From an uncultured Clostridia bacterium (GTDB lineage: Bacteria; Bacillota; Clostridia; Lachnospirales; Lachnospiraceae): DNA of 64,000 nt. Below are positions 36,953-46,509 of the stretch, piece after piece (the stretch's first letter is position 1; each line of letters opens with the position of its first letter). Where the stretch lies: NCBI GenBank assembly GCA_947303805.1, contig CAMYZE010000008.1, positions 1 through 64,000 of the forward strand. Direction: 5' to 3'. Below the pieces are notes generated by a model, which searched no databases, was not told the DNA's origin, and worked only from the letters and a program-made list of their open reading frames with translations. The translations under genes and the position numbers were made by a program.

Positions 36953-37372
36953 ATGCCTACATTTAACCAATTAGTGCGCAAGGGCAGAAAGAAACCAACA
37001 TTCAAATCTACTGCTCCAGCATTAAACAGAGGTTTTAATTCGCTTACTAAGCGTGCGACTGACACAAGTTCACCTCAAAAGCGTGGTGTATGTACTGCAG
37101 TTAAAACTGCAACTCCAAAGAAACCGAATTCAGCTTTAAGAAAAATTGCCAGAGTTCGTCTTTCAAATGGAATGGAAGTTACTTCATACATACCAGGCGA
37201 GGGTCACAATCTTCAAGAGCACAGTGTTGTAATGATTCGTGGCGGAAGAGTTAAAGACTTGCCAGGTACTCGTTATCACATTATCCGTGGTACACTTGAT
37301 ACCGCCGGAGTTGCTGACAGAAAACAAGCACGTTCAAAGTATGGTGCTAAGAGACCAAAAGCTAAGAAATAA
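36953..37372 (+). CDS. rpsL: 30S ribosomal protein S12
   Basis: A 139-residue S12 with the decoding-centre motifs [17 protein letters not shown] and [25 protein letters not shown]. The conserved Lys positions tied to streptomycin sensitivity are present in the wild-type-like contexts KKPNSA and GHNLQEH. The start follows AAAGGAGG. It opens the classic str operon order rpsL-rpsG-fusA-tuf. Confidence 0.99.
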   Translation: MPTFNQLVRKGRKKPTFKSTAPALNRGFNSLTKRATDTSSPQKRGVCTAVKTATPKKPNSALRKIARVRLSNGMEVTSYIPGEGHNLQEHSVVMIRGGRVKDLPGTRYHIIRGTLDTAGVADRKQARSKYGAKRPKAKK

Positions 37373-37413
37373 AATTAGCTGACTAAATTAAAAATGTTGC
37401 ATACTTTATCTAA

Positions 37414-37437
37414 TGTAAGGGCGAGTTACACGAGCCC
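37414..37437 (+). repeat. 24-bp dispersed repeat between rpsL and rpsG
   Basis: Copy with gtaagggcgag in the 167-nt rpsL-rpsG gap. This gap is longer than usual for the operon, and its rest contains a small hairpin (gctatgtg/cacagtagc) near 37452. Confidence 0.85.
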
Positions 37438-37539
37438 AAGTAAATATATAAAGCTATGTGACACAGTAGCAATTGGCTCTTAATGAACCATATGCAGTAC
37501 TGATGATTTAAAGAGATTATTTTTAAGGAGGGAAGGAAC

Positions 37540-38013
37540 GTGCCACGTAAAGGACATACAGCGAAAAGAGATGTGCTCGTAGACCCAATCTACAATTCAA
37601 AGGTAGTTACAAAACTTATCAACTCAATAATGCTTGATGGTAAGAAGGGTGTAGCACAAAAAATTGTTTATGGAGCATTTGAACAAGTAAATACAGAGAC
37701 AGGCAAAGATGCACTTGATGTATTTAAAGATGCTATGAACAATGTAATGCCTACTTTAGAAGTAAAGGCAAAAAGAGTTGGTGGAGCTACTTATCAAGTT
37801 CCACTCGAAGTAAAGCCTGATAGACGTGAGGCACTTGGACTTAGATGGATAACACAAAGTTCAAGAAATAGAGGAGAGAAAACTCAGATAGAACGTCTTG
37901 CGAAAGAACTTATAGATGCATCAAATAATACAGGTGGTGCAGTAAAGAAGAAAGAAGAAGTTCATCGTATGGCAGAAGCAAATAAAGCATTTGCAAGTTT
38001 CAGATTTAATTAG
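37540..38013 (+). CDS. rpsG: 30S ribosomal protein S7
   Basis: A 157-residue S7 starting at GTG (37540) with AAGGAGGGAAGG upstream. Family motifs: [37 protein letters not shown], and [12 protein letters not shown] at the end. S7 binds the 16S 3' major domain. In E. coli it represses the operon by binding between rpsL and rpsG; here that gap is long and holds a repeat copy, but whether S7 control exists is unknown. Confidence 0.99.
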   Translation: MPRKGHTAKRDVLVDPIYNSKVVTKLINSIMLDGKKGVAQKIVYGAFEQVNTETGKDALDVFKDAMNNVMPTLEVKAKRVGGATYQVPLEVKPDRREALGLRWITQSSRNRGEKTQIERLAKELIDASNNTGGAVKKKEEVHRMAEANKAFASFRFN

Positions 38014-38022
38014 GAGGATACA

Positions 38023-40158
38023 ATGGGAGAAGCAAGAGAATATCCGCTTGAAAGAACACGTAATATTGGTATCATGGCGCACATTGATGCTGGTAAGACG
38101 ACTACCACTGAAAGAATCCTATATTATACTGGAGTTAATCATAAGATAGGTGAGACTCACGAAGGTTCGGCTACTATGGACTGGATGGAGCAAGAGAAGG
38201 AGAGAGGAATTACAATCACTTCTGCAGCGACTACTTGTCACTGGACACTTCAAAAAGAACATAAGCCAGTACCTGGTGCACCAGAGTATAGAATCAATAT
38301 CATCGATACTCCTGGACACGTTGACTTTACAGTTGAAGTTGAAAGATCACTTCGTGTACTTGATGGAGCAGTAGGTGTGTTCTGTGCAAAGGGTGGAGTT
38401 GAACCACAATCAGAAAATGTTTGGAGACAGGCTGACACTTATGGAGTTCCTCGTATGGCATATATTAATAAGATGGACATACTTGGTGCAAACTTCTATG
38501 GTGCAGTTGACCAAATAAAGACAAGACTTAAGAAGAATCCTATATGTGTACAAATACCTATAGGTAAAGAGGATACTTTCAAAGGTATTATAGACCTTTT
38601 TGAAATGAAGTCATACATATATAATGATGACAAAGGTGAGGATGTAGCAGTAGGAGAGATTCCTGCTGATATGCAAGCAAAAGCAAAAGAATACCATGAT
38701 AAGATGGTAGAACAAATTTGTGAGCTTGACGATGCACTCACTGAGAAGTTTCTTGAAGGTGAAGAACCAACAGTTGAAGAGTTAAAAGCGGCTCTTCGTA
38801 AAGGAACTATAGCATCAACTGCAGTTCCAGTATTCTGTGGTTCATCTTATAAAAATAAAGGTGTGCAAAAATTACTTGATGGTATCATAGAGTATATGCC
38901 TGCACCAATAGATGTACCAGATATCGAAGGTGTGGATATGGATGGCAACCCAGTGACTAAGAAGTCATCTGATGATGAGCCATTTGCAGCACTAGCATTT
39001 AAGATTATGACAGATCCATTCGTAGGTAAGCTTGCATACTTCAGAGTTTATTCAGGAACACTTAATTCAGGTTCATATGTATTAAACTCTACAAAAAATA
39101 AAAATGAAAGAGTTGGAAGACTTCTTCAAATGCACGCAAATAAGCGTCAAGAGATAGACAAGGTTTACTCTGGTGATATTGCAGCAGCAGTTGGATTTAA
39201 GTCTACAACAACTGGAGATACAATTTGCGACGAGAAACATCCTGTTATCTTAGAGTCAATGGTATTCCCAGAGCCAGTTATAGATATTGCAATTGAGCCT
39301 AAGACTAAAAATGACCAAGGAAAGATGGGCGAGGCTCTTGCAAAACTTGCAGAGGAAGACCCAACATTTAGAACTTCAACTAATCAAGAGACAGGTCAGA
39401 CTATCATCTCTGGTATGGGTGAACTCCATCTTGAAATCATCGTTGATAGACTTCTTCGTGAATTTAAGGTAGAGGCAAATGTCGGTGCACCTCAAGTTGC
39501 ATACAAGGAGACATTTACAAAACCAGTTGACGCTGAAGGCAAGTATATAAGACAGTCAGGTGGTAGAGGACAATACGGACACTGTAAAGTTAAATTTGAA
39601 CCTATGGATCCAAATGGTGAAGAGACATTCAAATTTGAATCATCAGTAGTCGGTGGAGCCATACCAAAAGAATATATACCAGCTATCGGTGAAGGTATAG
39701 AAGAAGCAACTAAGTGTGGTATTTTAGGAGGATTCCCAGTTCTCGGAGTTCATGCAAATGTATGGGATGGTTCATATCACGAGGTCGACTCTTCTGAAAT
39801 GGCATTTCACATTGCAGGTTCTATGGCATTTAAAGATGCTATGCAAAAGGGAGCACCTGTTCTACTTGAGCCGATAATGAGAGTAGAGGTTACAATGCCT
39901 GAAGAATACATGGGTGATGTAATCGGAGACATTAACTCTCGTAGAGGGAGAGTAGAAGGTATGGAAGATATCGCATCTGGTAAGATGGTTAAAGCATATG
40001 TACCACTTTCTGAGATGTTTGGATATTCAACAGATCTTCGTTCTCGTACTCAAGGTCGTGGAAACTACTCAATGTTCTTCCACAAATATGAGCAATGTCC
40101 AAAGAATGTTCAAGAGAAGATTCTTTCAGACAAGAGCAGCAAGGAAGAGAAAAAGTAA
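38023..40158 (+). CDS. fusA: Elongation factor G
   Basis: 711 residues. GTPase motifs [15 protein letters not shown] (G1), DTPGHVDFT (G3) and NKMD (G4), with domains II-V following in order ([15 protein letters not shown] in domain [21 protein letters not shown] in domain V). It drives translocation on the ribosome. It starts 9 nt after the rpsG stop with AGGAGG, as part of the str operon. tuf has its own promoter downstream. Confidence 0.99.
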   Translation: MGEAREYPLERTRNIGIMAHIDAGKTTTTERILYYTGVNHKIGETHEGSATMDWMEQEKERGITITSAATTCHWTLQKEHKPVPGAPEYRINIIDTPGHVDFTVEVERSLRVLDGAVGVFCAKGGVEPQSENVWRQADTYGVPRMAYINKMDILGANFYGAVDQIKTRLKKNPICVQIPIGKEDTFKGIIDLFEMKSYIYNDDKGEDVAVGEIPADMQAKAKEYHDKMVEQICELDDALTEKFLEGEEPTVEELKAALRKGTIASTAVPVFCGSSYKNKGVQKLLDGIIEYMPAPIDVPDIEGVDMDGNPVTKKSSDDEPFAALAFKIMTDPFVGKLAYFRVYSGTLNSGSYVLNSTKNKNERVGRLLQMHANKRQEIDKVYSGDIAAAVGFKSTTTGDTICDEKHPVILESMVFPEPVIDIAIEPKTKNDQGKMGEALAKLAEEDPTFRTSTNQETGQTIISGMGELHLEIIVDRLLREFKVEANVGAPQVAYKETFTKPVDAEGKYIRQSGGRGQYGHCKVKFEPMDPNGEETFKFESSVVGGAIPKEYIPAIGEGIEEATKCGILGGFPVLGVHANVWDGSYHEVDSSEMAFHIAGSMAFKDAMQKGAPVLLEPIMRVEVTMPEEYMGDVIGDINSRRGRVEGMEDIASGKMVKAYVPLSEMFGYSTDLRSRTQGRGNYSMFFHKYEQCPKNVQEKILSDKSSKEEKK

Positions 40159-40164
40159 TATTTC

Positions 40165-40193
40165 TTGATAAAAACCCGAATTTATGATATAAT
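40165..40193 (+). promoter_or_regulatory. tuf promoter
   Basis: TTGATA, a 17-nt spacer, then TATAAT, directly after fusA. It allows tuf to be transcribed separately; the leader is about 85 nt and contains a dispersed repeat copy. Confidence 0.8.
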
Positions 40194-40206
40194 ATAAATT
40201 CACATA

Positions 40207-40230
40207 TGTACGGGCGAGTTATACGAGCCC
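40207..40230 (+). repeat. 24-bp dispersed repeat in the tuf leader
   Basis: Copy with gtacgggcgag near the 5' end of the predicted tuf transcript. Confidence 0.88.
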
Positions 40231-40285
40231 AATCAAAAAAATAAAATAATAAAGAAAAAATAAATTATCCTAGGAGGAAAATAAA

Positions 40286-41479
40286 ATGGCAAAGGCTAAA
40301 TTTGAAAGAAACAAACCCCATTGTAATATTGGTACTATCGGTCACGTTGACCATGGTAAAACAACTTTAACAGCAGCTATTACTAAAACTTTACATGATA
40401 GAAATGGTACAGGTGAATTCATCGATTATGCAAATATCGATAAGGCACCAGAAGAGAGAGAAAGAGGTATCACAATCAATACCTCTCACGTAGAGTATGA
40501 GACTGCTAAGAGACACTATGCACACGTTGACTGTCCAGGACACGCAGATTATGTTAAGAACATGATTACTGGTGCAGCACAAATGGACGGAGCAATCCTC
40601 GTTGTTGCAGCAACAGACGGTGTTATGGCACAAACTAGAGAGCACATCCTTCTTGCAAGACAAGTTGGTGTTCCAGCTATTTGTGTATTCTTAAATAAGT
40701 GTGATATGGTTGATGATCCAGAACTTCTTGACTTAGTTGAGATGGAAGTTAGAGATCTTCTTACAGAGTATGAATTCCCAGGAGACAAGATTCCAGTTAT
40801 CAAGGGATCAGCTCTTAAGGCACTTGAAGATACATCAAGTGAGTGGGGAGATAAGATAATGGAATTAATGGATGCAGTTGATAGCTACATTCCAGATCCA
40901 GTTCGTGATGTTGATAAGCCATTCTTAATGCCAGTAGAAGATGTATTCACAATTACAGGTCGTGGTACTGTTGCTACAGGTAGAGTAGAGAGAGGAACTG
41001 TAAAGCTCAACGACGAAATGGAAATCGTTGGTATCAGCGAAGAGACAAAGAAAACTGTTATCACTGGTATCGAGATGTTCAGAAAGCTTCTTGATCAAGG
41101 TCAAGCAGGAGACAACGTAGGACTTCTTCTTAGAGGTATCGACAAGACAGATATCGAGAGAGGACAAGTTATCTGTAAGCCAGGTTCAGTAAAATGTCAC
41201 AAGAAATTTACTGCACAAGTTTACGTATTAACTAAGGATGAGGGTGGAAGACACACTCCATTCATGAACAACTATAGACCACAATTCTATTTCAGAACTA
41301 CTGATATTACAGGTGTATGTCAATTACCACAAGGTACTGAGATGTGTATGCCTGGTGACAACGTAGAGATGACAGTAGAACTTATCCACCCAGTTGCAAT
41401 GGAAGAAGGATTAAGATTCGCTATCCGTGAAGGTGGACATACTGTAGGTTCAGGAAGAGTTGTTAAGATTCTTGAGTAA
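40286..41479 (+). CDS. tuf: Elongation factor Tu
   Basis: 397 residues. GTPase motifs [30 protein letters not shown] and NKCD, then the beta domains II and III ([32 protein letters not shown]). It delivers aminoacyl-tRNA to the ribosome. It follows AGGAGG, has its own promoter, and is followed by two repeat copies and a strong terminator. Confidence 0.99.
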   Translation: MAKAKFERNKPHCNIGTIGHVDHGKTTLTAAITKTLHDRNGTGEFIDYANIDKAPEERERGITINTSHVEYETAKRHYAHVDCPGHADYVKNMITGAAQMDGAILVVAATDGVMAQTREHILLARQVGVPAICVFLNKCDMVDDPELLDLVEMEVRDLLTEYEFPGDKIPVIKGSALKALEDTSSEWGDKIMELMDAVDSYIPDPVRDVDKPFLMPVEDVFTITGRGTVATGRVERGTVKLNDEMEIVGISEETKKTVITGIEMFRKLLDQGQAGDNVGLLLRGIDKTDIERGQVICKPGSVKCHKKFTAQVYVLTKDEGGRHTPFMNNYRPQFYFRTTDITGVCQLPQGTEMCMPGDNVEMTVELIHPVAMEEGLRFAIREGGHTVGSGRVVKILE

Positions 41480-41481
41480 TT

Positions 41482-41531
41482 TGTAAAGGCAAGTTTTATT
41501 AGCCTTTTGTATGGGCGAGTTTTACGAGCCC
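41482..41531 (+). repeat. Degenerate and intact dispersed repeats after tuf
   Basis: A diverged copy (tgtaaaggcaag, then attagcc) at 41482-41504 and an intact one at 41508-41531, just before the terminator. Confidence 0.8.
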
Positions 41532-41539
41532 ACATATAT

Positions 41540-41566
41540 AGGAGCGACTTCGGTCGCTCCTTTTTG
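41540..41566 (+). terminator. Intrinsic terminator of the str/tuf unit
   Basis: A 9-bp stem aggagcgac/gtcgctcct closed by a TTCG tetraloop, then T5. Confidence 0.93.
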
Positions 41567-41581
41567 TTATATTTACAATTG

Positions 41582-41610
41582 TTGATATAAGATACTTAAA
41601 ATGATATAAT
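41582..41610 (+). promoter_or_regulatory. Promoter of the Fe-S membrane gene set
   Basis: TTGATA, a 17-nt spacer, then TATAAT. The -10 box ends 9 nt before the next ATG, so the transcript would have at most a few untranslated bases. Confidence 0.7.
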
Positions 41611-41619
41611 TTAAACCAT

Positions 41620-41766
41620 ATGAAAATTTTTTTAAATGAAAAGTTAAAATATGTTATTCTACTTTTAGCCATCATCTCATGTTTTATAGGTATTCATGCA
41701 GGTGAGATGGAGGTAGTATTAAAAAAGGCAGTTGTGATTTGCCTTGAATGTTGCGGTATAGGTTAG
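41620..41766 (+). CDS. CD1871A-family CXXC microprotein
   Basis: A 48-residue ORF. One membrane segment (residues about 10-27) is followed by GEMEVVLKKAVVICLECCGIG. The ending with a Cys-x2-Cys in ICLEC and GIG at the very C-terminus matches what I know of the CD1871A family of small CXXC proteins, which lie beside polyferredoxin-like membrane proteins in Clostridia. The next gene, an Fe-S membrane protein, starts 1 nt after its stop, so the two are probably a unit. A role in electron transfer or cofactor handling is inferred. No ribosome-binding site is seen and the mRNA may be leaderless. Confidence 0.78.
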   Translation: MKIFLNEKLKYVILLLAIISCFIGIHAGEMEVVLKKAVVICLECCGIG

Positions 41767-41767
41767 T

Positions 41768-42616
41768 ATGAATAGTGTAAAAAAGCAAAATGCAATAAGA
41801 AAAACTGTCCAGGCACTTTGGGGACTTGTGACGAATGCTCACTTGATAGGTTTTCTGACAGGCAAGATTTACCAAGGACCTCTAAAAAGATTTTGCGTAC
41901 CTGGTATGAACTGCTATGCCTGTCCAGCGGCTATAATGTCTTGCCCAATTGGTGCATTACAGGCAGTTTTAGGCCAAAAGAAACCAAGGTTTGCATTTTA
42001 TGTGTTAGGTTTTTTATCATTTGTAGGCATCATGGTGGGACGATTTATTTGTGGTTGGCTTTGCCTTTTTGGACTTATACAAGAACTTTTGTATATGGTA
42101 CCAGTGCCAAAAGTGACAGTAAAAGAAAAAATAGATAAAATTTTACGATTGGCAAAATACTTTTTCTTATTTGGCATTTGTATATTTGCAGTAGTTTTTA
42201 TACGAGATAAGTTTGGACTGAGTGCTCCATATTTTTGTAAATATATATGCCCTATAGGAATGCTTGAAGGAGGGATACCTCTTCTTATGCTAAATAAGGC
42301 AATGAGAGCGGCAGCAGGATTTTTATATGTTTGGAAATTTATACTTCTTATAGTCATTATAGTTTTATCTATGATTATCAATAGACCGTTTTGCAAATAT
42401 ATTTGTCCGCTTGGAGCATTTTATTCACTCTTCCAAAAAGTTAGTTTTTTGAAAATCAGTGTTGACAAAGATGCATGCATAAATTGTGGAGACTGTGCAA
42501 AGATTTGCAAGATGCAAGTTGACCCAGCTCATAATCCAAATAGCATGGAATGTATCCGCTGCGGAGAATGCATAAATATTTGCTCGAAAGGAGCACTAAA
42601 ATTTAATGGACGATAG
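41768..42616 (+). CDS. Polytopic membrane protein with 4Fe-4S clusters (NapH-like)
   Basis: 282 residues. Four or five membrane segments carry Cys motifs on loops: CYACPAAIMSCPIGALQ, ICGWLCLFG, CKYICPIGM and CKYICPLGAF (the CxxxCP motifs typical of NapH/NosR-type quinol-linked proteins). The C-terminus has two [4Fe-4S] ferredoxin motifs (CINCGDCAKICKM and CIRCGECINICSKGA). It probably moves electrons across or along the membrane. It forms a pair with the upstream CXXC microprotein. The donor and acceptor are unknown. Confidence 0.87.
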   Translation: MNSVKKQNAIRKTVQALWGLVTNAHLIGFLTGKIYQGPLKRFCVPGMNCYACPAAIMSCPIGALQAVLGQKKPRFAFYVLGFLSFVGIMVGRFICGWLCLFGLIQELLYMVPVPKVTVKEKIDKILRLAKYFFLFGICIFAVVFIRDKFGLSAPYFCKYICPIGMLEGGIPLLMLNKAMRAAAGFLYVWKFILLIVIIVLSMIINRPFCKYICPLGAFYSLFQKVSFLKISVDKDACINCGDCAKICKMQVDPAHNPNSMECIRCGECINICSKGALKFNGR

Positions 42617-43649
42617 TATTATAATGTTAATAATGTTTTTATTACTTATTTTGATGCTTATAATATCTGCGATAGTTTCTGCCATAGAGACAGCTATAAC
42701 CGGCACTGATTTTGTAAAGATAGAAACTCTTGCTGATAAAGGGAATCTAAGAGCTGAAAAAGCACTTGCGCTTCAAGAAAAACAGCAAAGAATAATTTCG
42801 ACAATGTTATTTTTGAATAATGTCGTAAATATAGTTGCCACGACAATCACTACTCTTTTAGTGACTATTTATATAAAGAATGTACCTCTTGCCGTAGCAA
42901 CTGCAGTTTTAACCTTTGTAATTTTAATTTTTTGTGAAATCACACCAAAGAGAATTGCAAATAAAAATTCGGAGAATATACTATTATTTTCTGTGAATTT
43001 TATAAGCGTTTCACTTACAATATTTTTCCCTATAGTGGCATTACTTAGCGCTATATCAGACGGATTTGCAAAACTTTTAAAAGTTGATTTGGAAGAAGAG
43101 ATTGATAGTTATTCAGAGGATGAATTGAAAACGCTCGTTGACATTTCTCACGAACAAGGAGTGCTTGAGACGGAAGAAAAAGAGATTATACAAAATGCAA
43201 TGGAGTATGGAGAAAAGACTTTAGCTCAAGTAATGGTTCCAAATGATAAGGTTAAGTTTATAAGCATTGACTCTACTTATGAACAGGTCATGGCAACAGT
43301 TATTAATAATGAATATACGAGATACCCTGTAGTTGATGGAAGCCTTGACAACATAGTAGGTATACTCAATGTAAAAGATTTGATTAAAGCTATAGGTGCT
43401 AATCAGGGAATTGTGAGAGACGATGATTCTAGTGCAATAGGGGATTTTGATATTGGTGAATTGATGAGAGAACCTTTTTTCTTAAATGAAAATGTCAAGA
43501 TTTCTTCTGCCTTTAGAAGAATGCAGAAAGTTTACACCAATATGGTCATAGTGAGAAGTGATAATTGTAAAACTATAGGCATAGTAAGTCTTGAAGATAT
43601 ATTAGAAGAGGTGGTGGGCGAGATTAGGGATGAATTTGATGAGATTTAA
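42606..43649 (+). CDS. CNNM/HlyC-like membrane protein (DUF21 plus CBS pair)
   Basis: 347 residues. The DUF21 membrane domain (residues 1 to about 175, with AIETAITGTDF and FCEITPKRIANKNSE) is followed by two CBS domains (about 195-345; VMVPNDKVKFI, YTRYPVVDGSLDNIVGILNVKDL, KTIGIVSLEDILEEVVGEI). Relatives export Mg2+ or Co2+, or regulate such transport. The usual C-terminal CorC_HlyC domain is missing and the protein ends after EIRDEFDEI, so it is a short form. It overlaps the Fe-S membrane gene by 11 nt, and a terminator follows. Confidence 0.88.
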   Translation: MDDSIIMLIMFLLLILMLIISAIVSAIETAITGTDFVKIETLADKGNLRAEKALALQEKQQRIISTMLFLNNVVNIVATTITTLLVTIYIKNVPLAVATAVLTFVILIFCEITPKRIANKNSENILLFSVNFISVSLTIFFPIVALLSAISDGFAKLLKVDLEEEIDSYSEDELKTLVDISHEQGVLETEEKEIIQNAMEYGEKTLAQVMVPNDKVKFISIDSTYEQVMATVINNEYTRYPVVDGSLDNIVGILNVKDLIKAIGANQGIVRDDDSSAIGDFDIGELMREPFFLNENVKISSAFRRMQKVYTNMVIVRSDNCKTIGIVSLEDILEEVVGEIRDEFDEI

Positions 43650-43672
43650 TGTAAAACTTAAATAAAGTAAAT

Positions 43673-43698
43673 AAAAGGGCTGTTTTCGCCCTTTTTTT
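43673..43698 (+). terminator. Intrinsic terminator
   Basis: An 8-bp stem (aaaagggc/gccctttt) with a 7-nt loop and a T-run. Confidence 0.85.
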
Positions 43699-43711
43699 GT
43701 AGTTAAAAATG

Positions 43712-43720
43712 TGGTAAAAT
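43712..43720 (+). promoter_or_regulatory. Extended -10 promoter, predicted leaderless
   Basis: TGG-TAAAAT (extended -10), very like the element at 308-316. Transcription would start near 43727, directly before the ATG at 43729. Confidence 0.55.
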
Positions 43721-43728
43721 GTAATATT

Positions 43729-44649
43729 ATGTTAGATTTTCAAAATATATCACTAGACCTAAAGCCTACTATTGATAAATACTATTATTTATATGGCGAG
43801 GGCTCGTGTCAGCATTCTTTTGCTGCGAGTTTTTGTTTACAATCTAAATATATAGATAAATTTTGTGTTAAAGATGATGTGTTATATATAAATAGAGAAG
43901 GGCTATCGGATGAAAAATATAAAACATATTTATTCCCAATGTGTGATAGAGATGATAGATTAAAGATAAAAAGTGCAATTGACAATATAATTGAAGATGC
44001 AAAAAATGACAACAAAAAAGTTAAGTTTGAAACTATTACAGAAAAGTGCAAAGACATTGTAAATGAATTATATCCAAATAATTTCATAATAGAGGATTGC
44101 AGAGATTTATATGAATATATATATGAAGCACAGACTCTCATGGACTTGCCAGGTTCAACTTTTCTATCAAAACGTAAAAATATAAATAAGTTTTTTAGAG
44201 AATATGCAGATAGGTTGACAATAAGAACTATAGAAGAGAGGGACATTCCAAGTGTTAAGGAACTCCATGTAAAATGGCTTAATGTTGACGAGGAAAGACT
44301 TAAAGATAAACAGTTGAGTTTAGAGATAGAGGCTTTACATCTAGCATTAGATAACTTTGAAGCCTTAAAGCTTAGAGGAATAGTTGTTTATGTTGATGAT
44401 GTGCTAGCTGGTTTTGCTTTTGGTTCTAAAGTATCAGAAGATTATTTTGATGGAATGATAGAAAAGGGTGATATCAACTTTAAGGAAATATATAAAGTTC
44501 TAAACAAAGAATTGATTAGATTATGCTGTACCATGGATACAAAATACGTAAATTTTGAAGAAGACTTAGGTGTAGAGGGATTGAGAAAATCAAAACTTAT
44601 GTATAATCCCATATACCTATTAAAAAAATATAAAGTTATGGAGGCGTAG
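43729..44649 (+). CDS. DUF2156 domain protein
   Basis: 306 residues, related to the C-terminal DUF2156 domain (GNAT-like fold) of lysylphosphatidylglycerol synthases. Landmarks are LDLKPTIDKYYYLYGEGSCQHSF near the start, LPGSTFLSKRKNINKFFREYA in the middle, and KYVNFEEDLGVEGLRKSKLMYNP near the end. Free-standing members are probable acyl- or aminoacyl-transferases of unknown substrate. The ATG at 43729 is preferred; the GTG at 43711 lies inside the -10 region. No ribosome-binding site exists, consistent with a leaderless mRNA. Its end holds the GGAGG used by the next gene. Confidence 0.8.
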   Translation: MLDFQNISLDLKPTIDKYYYLYGEGSCQHSFAASFCLQSKYIDKFCVKDDVLYINREGLSDEKYKTYLFPMCDRDDRLKIKSAIDNIIEDAKNDNKKVKFETITEKCKDIVNELYPNNFIIEDCRDLYEYIYEAQTLMDLPGSTFLSKRKNINKFFREYADRLTIRTIEERDIPSVKELHVKWLNVDEERLKDKQLSLEIEALHLALDNFEALKLRGIVVYVDDVLAGFAFGSKVSEDYFDGMIEKGDINFKEIYKVLNKELIRLCCTMDTKYVNFEEDLGVEGLRKSKLMYNPIYLLKKYKVMEA

Positions 44650-44651
44650 CT

Positions 44652-45584
44652 ATTAATAAGTTAGAAGCAAATTATTCATTGATAGTAGTGACTTTTTTTT
44701 CCGCTATACAGTATATATTTTTGAGTACAGTTCCGAGCACTGTTACTCATTTTGCATTTCTCTGTATAACTAGTACAATTGGATTTATTTTAATCTTTTT
44801 AGTTTTTATAAATGAACTATTTAGAATAGATAAGAGACATATTATCCAAAGTGCGGTTCTTTCAGTTTTGACTTTTACTTATAGTATATTCTTACTTTTA
44901 GGCTCTCACAAACTTGATTCTACAACAATTTCAAGTGTTGTATCATCTTACTTTATATTTATTCCCGTTGTAGAACTTATCGCCTTTAAAACTAAACCTA
45001 AGAAAAGTGTCATTGCTGCTATATTATTTGTTATGGTTGGAATATTTTTAATAATGGATTTAAAACTCGAAAGATTACTTAATATTAATATTTTATTCTT
45101 AATAGTTACTGACATATTTATAGCAATTTATATTGTGAGCACGGGAGCATTTGCTTCTGGATCTAACCCAGCCATACTAGCTATGGGACAGTTATTTTTC
45201 ACTGCAATTATATCATTTATTTTCTGGTTCGCAGATTCTAGAATTAAAGGATATATGATTGCTTTACCACCGGAACCAGCATTTTGGGGAAGTGTAATCT
45301 ATATGAGTATATTCATTAGAGGATTATACACTGTTATACAGACCTATGCTCAGAGATTTGTCACACCGTTAAACACTTCTTTAATTTTTTCAACTGAGGT
45401 CATCATAACTTTATTGTTGACACCATTAATTAGTAGAGTATTTCATATGCAATCTAGCGACAGTGTGTTAAGTGTTACAAAATGTATTGGTGTAGTTGTA
45501 ATGCTCACTGGTATTATCATATCAGATCCATCAATATTAAAACAATTTACATTTAAAAAGAGGAACATAAGTACTAATGTTTAG
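44652..45584 (+). CDS. EamA/DMT-type transporter, probable ATT start
   Basis: 310 residues, ten membrane segments, two EamA halves. It exports or imports small metabolites of unknown identity. No ATG, GTG or TTG fits a ribosome-binding site: GGAGG at 44640-44644 points, with 7-nt spacing, to ATT at 44652. That start restores the full first membrane helix (NKLEANYSLIVVTFFSAIQY). The only conventional alternative is the TTG at 44679, which trims the helix and lacks a site. The gene overlaps the next by 8 nt. Confidence 0.78.
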   Translation: MNKLEANYSLIVVTFFSAIQYIFLSTVPSTVTHFAFLCITSTIGFILIFLVFINELFRIDKRHIIQSAVLSVLTFTYSIFLLLGSHKLDSTTISSVVSSYFIFIPVVELIAFKTKPKKSVIAAILFVMVGIFLIMDLKLERLLNINILFLIVTDIFIAIYIVSTGAFASGSNPAILAMGQLFFTAIISFIFWFADSRIKGYMIALPPEPAFWGSVIYMSIFIRGLYTVIQTYAQRFVTPLNTSLIFSTEVIITLLLTPLISRVFHMQSSDSVLSVTKCIGVVVMLTGIIISDPSILKQFTFKKRNISTNV

Positions 45585-46500
45585 GTATGTTGTTTTCAAT
45601 CGAATAAAGATAGTTTTAATTACTGCAGTAGCATATTTTTGTGCTGATTATTTTATTCGCATCACAGGTTTTTTACAATTTACTTCATGCGTGGGTTTAA
45701 AAAGTTTTATGCCCGCAACATTTGGACTGCTTTTTGGCATTTATGGAATTATTGGACAAATAATTGGTTGTTTTGTTTCATCGTTACTTTGGCCTAGAGC
45801 TACTAATCTATTGCAATACGAATTCGTAATCATTCTCATTATAGGAATAGGTCTATGGTTTACATGGCATATAAATTCTTTAACACATAAAGTCCACTTT
45901 AGATATTTGAGAAATTATTTTAAATTTTTTACCTTACTAATGCTTTTTACATCACTAGCTGGGATGCTCAGTCAAAGTTTCACTAGAGCATACCTATTTC
46001 CTGAAGTCGTAGCTTGGAATACTTCTCTAAGCATGTTATTTGGGATACCGATAATGATAATTTATAGTGGTCTTATGTCGTTAAACCCAATTTTGCCTCC
46101 ATTAGTTGAAGATGGGAAAATGATACATATAGTCGATGATATTAGAGAGGCGCTGACTAATGACCCACAAAGCTTTGCGAGTTTTAGTGAAAAATTAGAG
46201 CAATTGAGTGAAAGAGAAAAAGTTGACATGAAGAGAAGTTTTGAGATGCAAGGGCTTGTTGAAGAGATATATTTAAGAATAATTGACTTGTATCCAGAAG
46301 CTGTTATAGATGTAAAGGCAAACTATGATATAACTTTTTCTGTTGAGTTTATATACATTGGAAAAAAACATAATCCATTTTTAAATATTAGAAATGAAGA
46401 CGAGATGTCAAATGCTGGGTTAAAATTAATAAAGCACAGAGCACTTCTTGCCTCATATAGTTACACATATGGCGAGAACAATGTTCATGTCGTAATATAG
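45577..46500 (+). CDS. Membrane protein with degenerate RsbW-like C-terminal domain
   Basis: 307 residues. Five or six membrane segments (1 to about 185) are followed by a soluble part. The last 90 residues (EMQGLVEEIYLRIIDLYPEA, ISF-type strands, NAGLKLIKHRALLASYSYTYGENNVHVVI) have the arrangement of a GHKL/RsbW ATPase. The N-box Asn and the G1 DxGxG are not intact (IRNEDEMSNAGLKLIK), so ATP binding is doubtful. It overlaps the EamA gene and directly precedes a membrane SpoIIE phosphatase, whose start is 10 nt downstream. It may be an input or scaffold protein for that phosphatase. I do not recognise the membrane part. Confidence 0.6.
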   Translation: MFRYVVFNRIKIVLITAVAYFCADYFIRITGFLQFTSCVGLKSFMPATFGLLFGIYGIIGQIIGCFVSSLLWPRATNLLQYEFVIILIIGIGLWFTWHINSLTHKVHFRYLRNYFKFFTLLMLFTSLAGMLSQSFTRAYLFPEVVAWNTSLSMLFGIPIMIIYSGLMSLNPILPPLVEDGKMIHIVDDIREALTNDPQSFASFSEKLEQLSEREKVDMKRSFEMQGLVEEIYLRIIDLYPEAVIDVKANYDITFSVEFIYIGKKHNPFLNIRNEDEMSNAGLKLIKHRALLASYSYTYGENNVHVVI

Positions 46501-46509
46501 GAGATGCAT

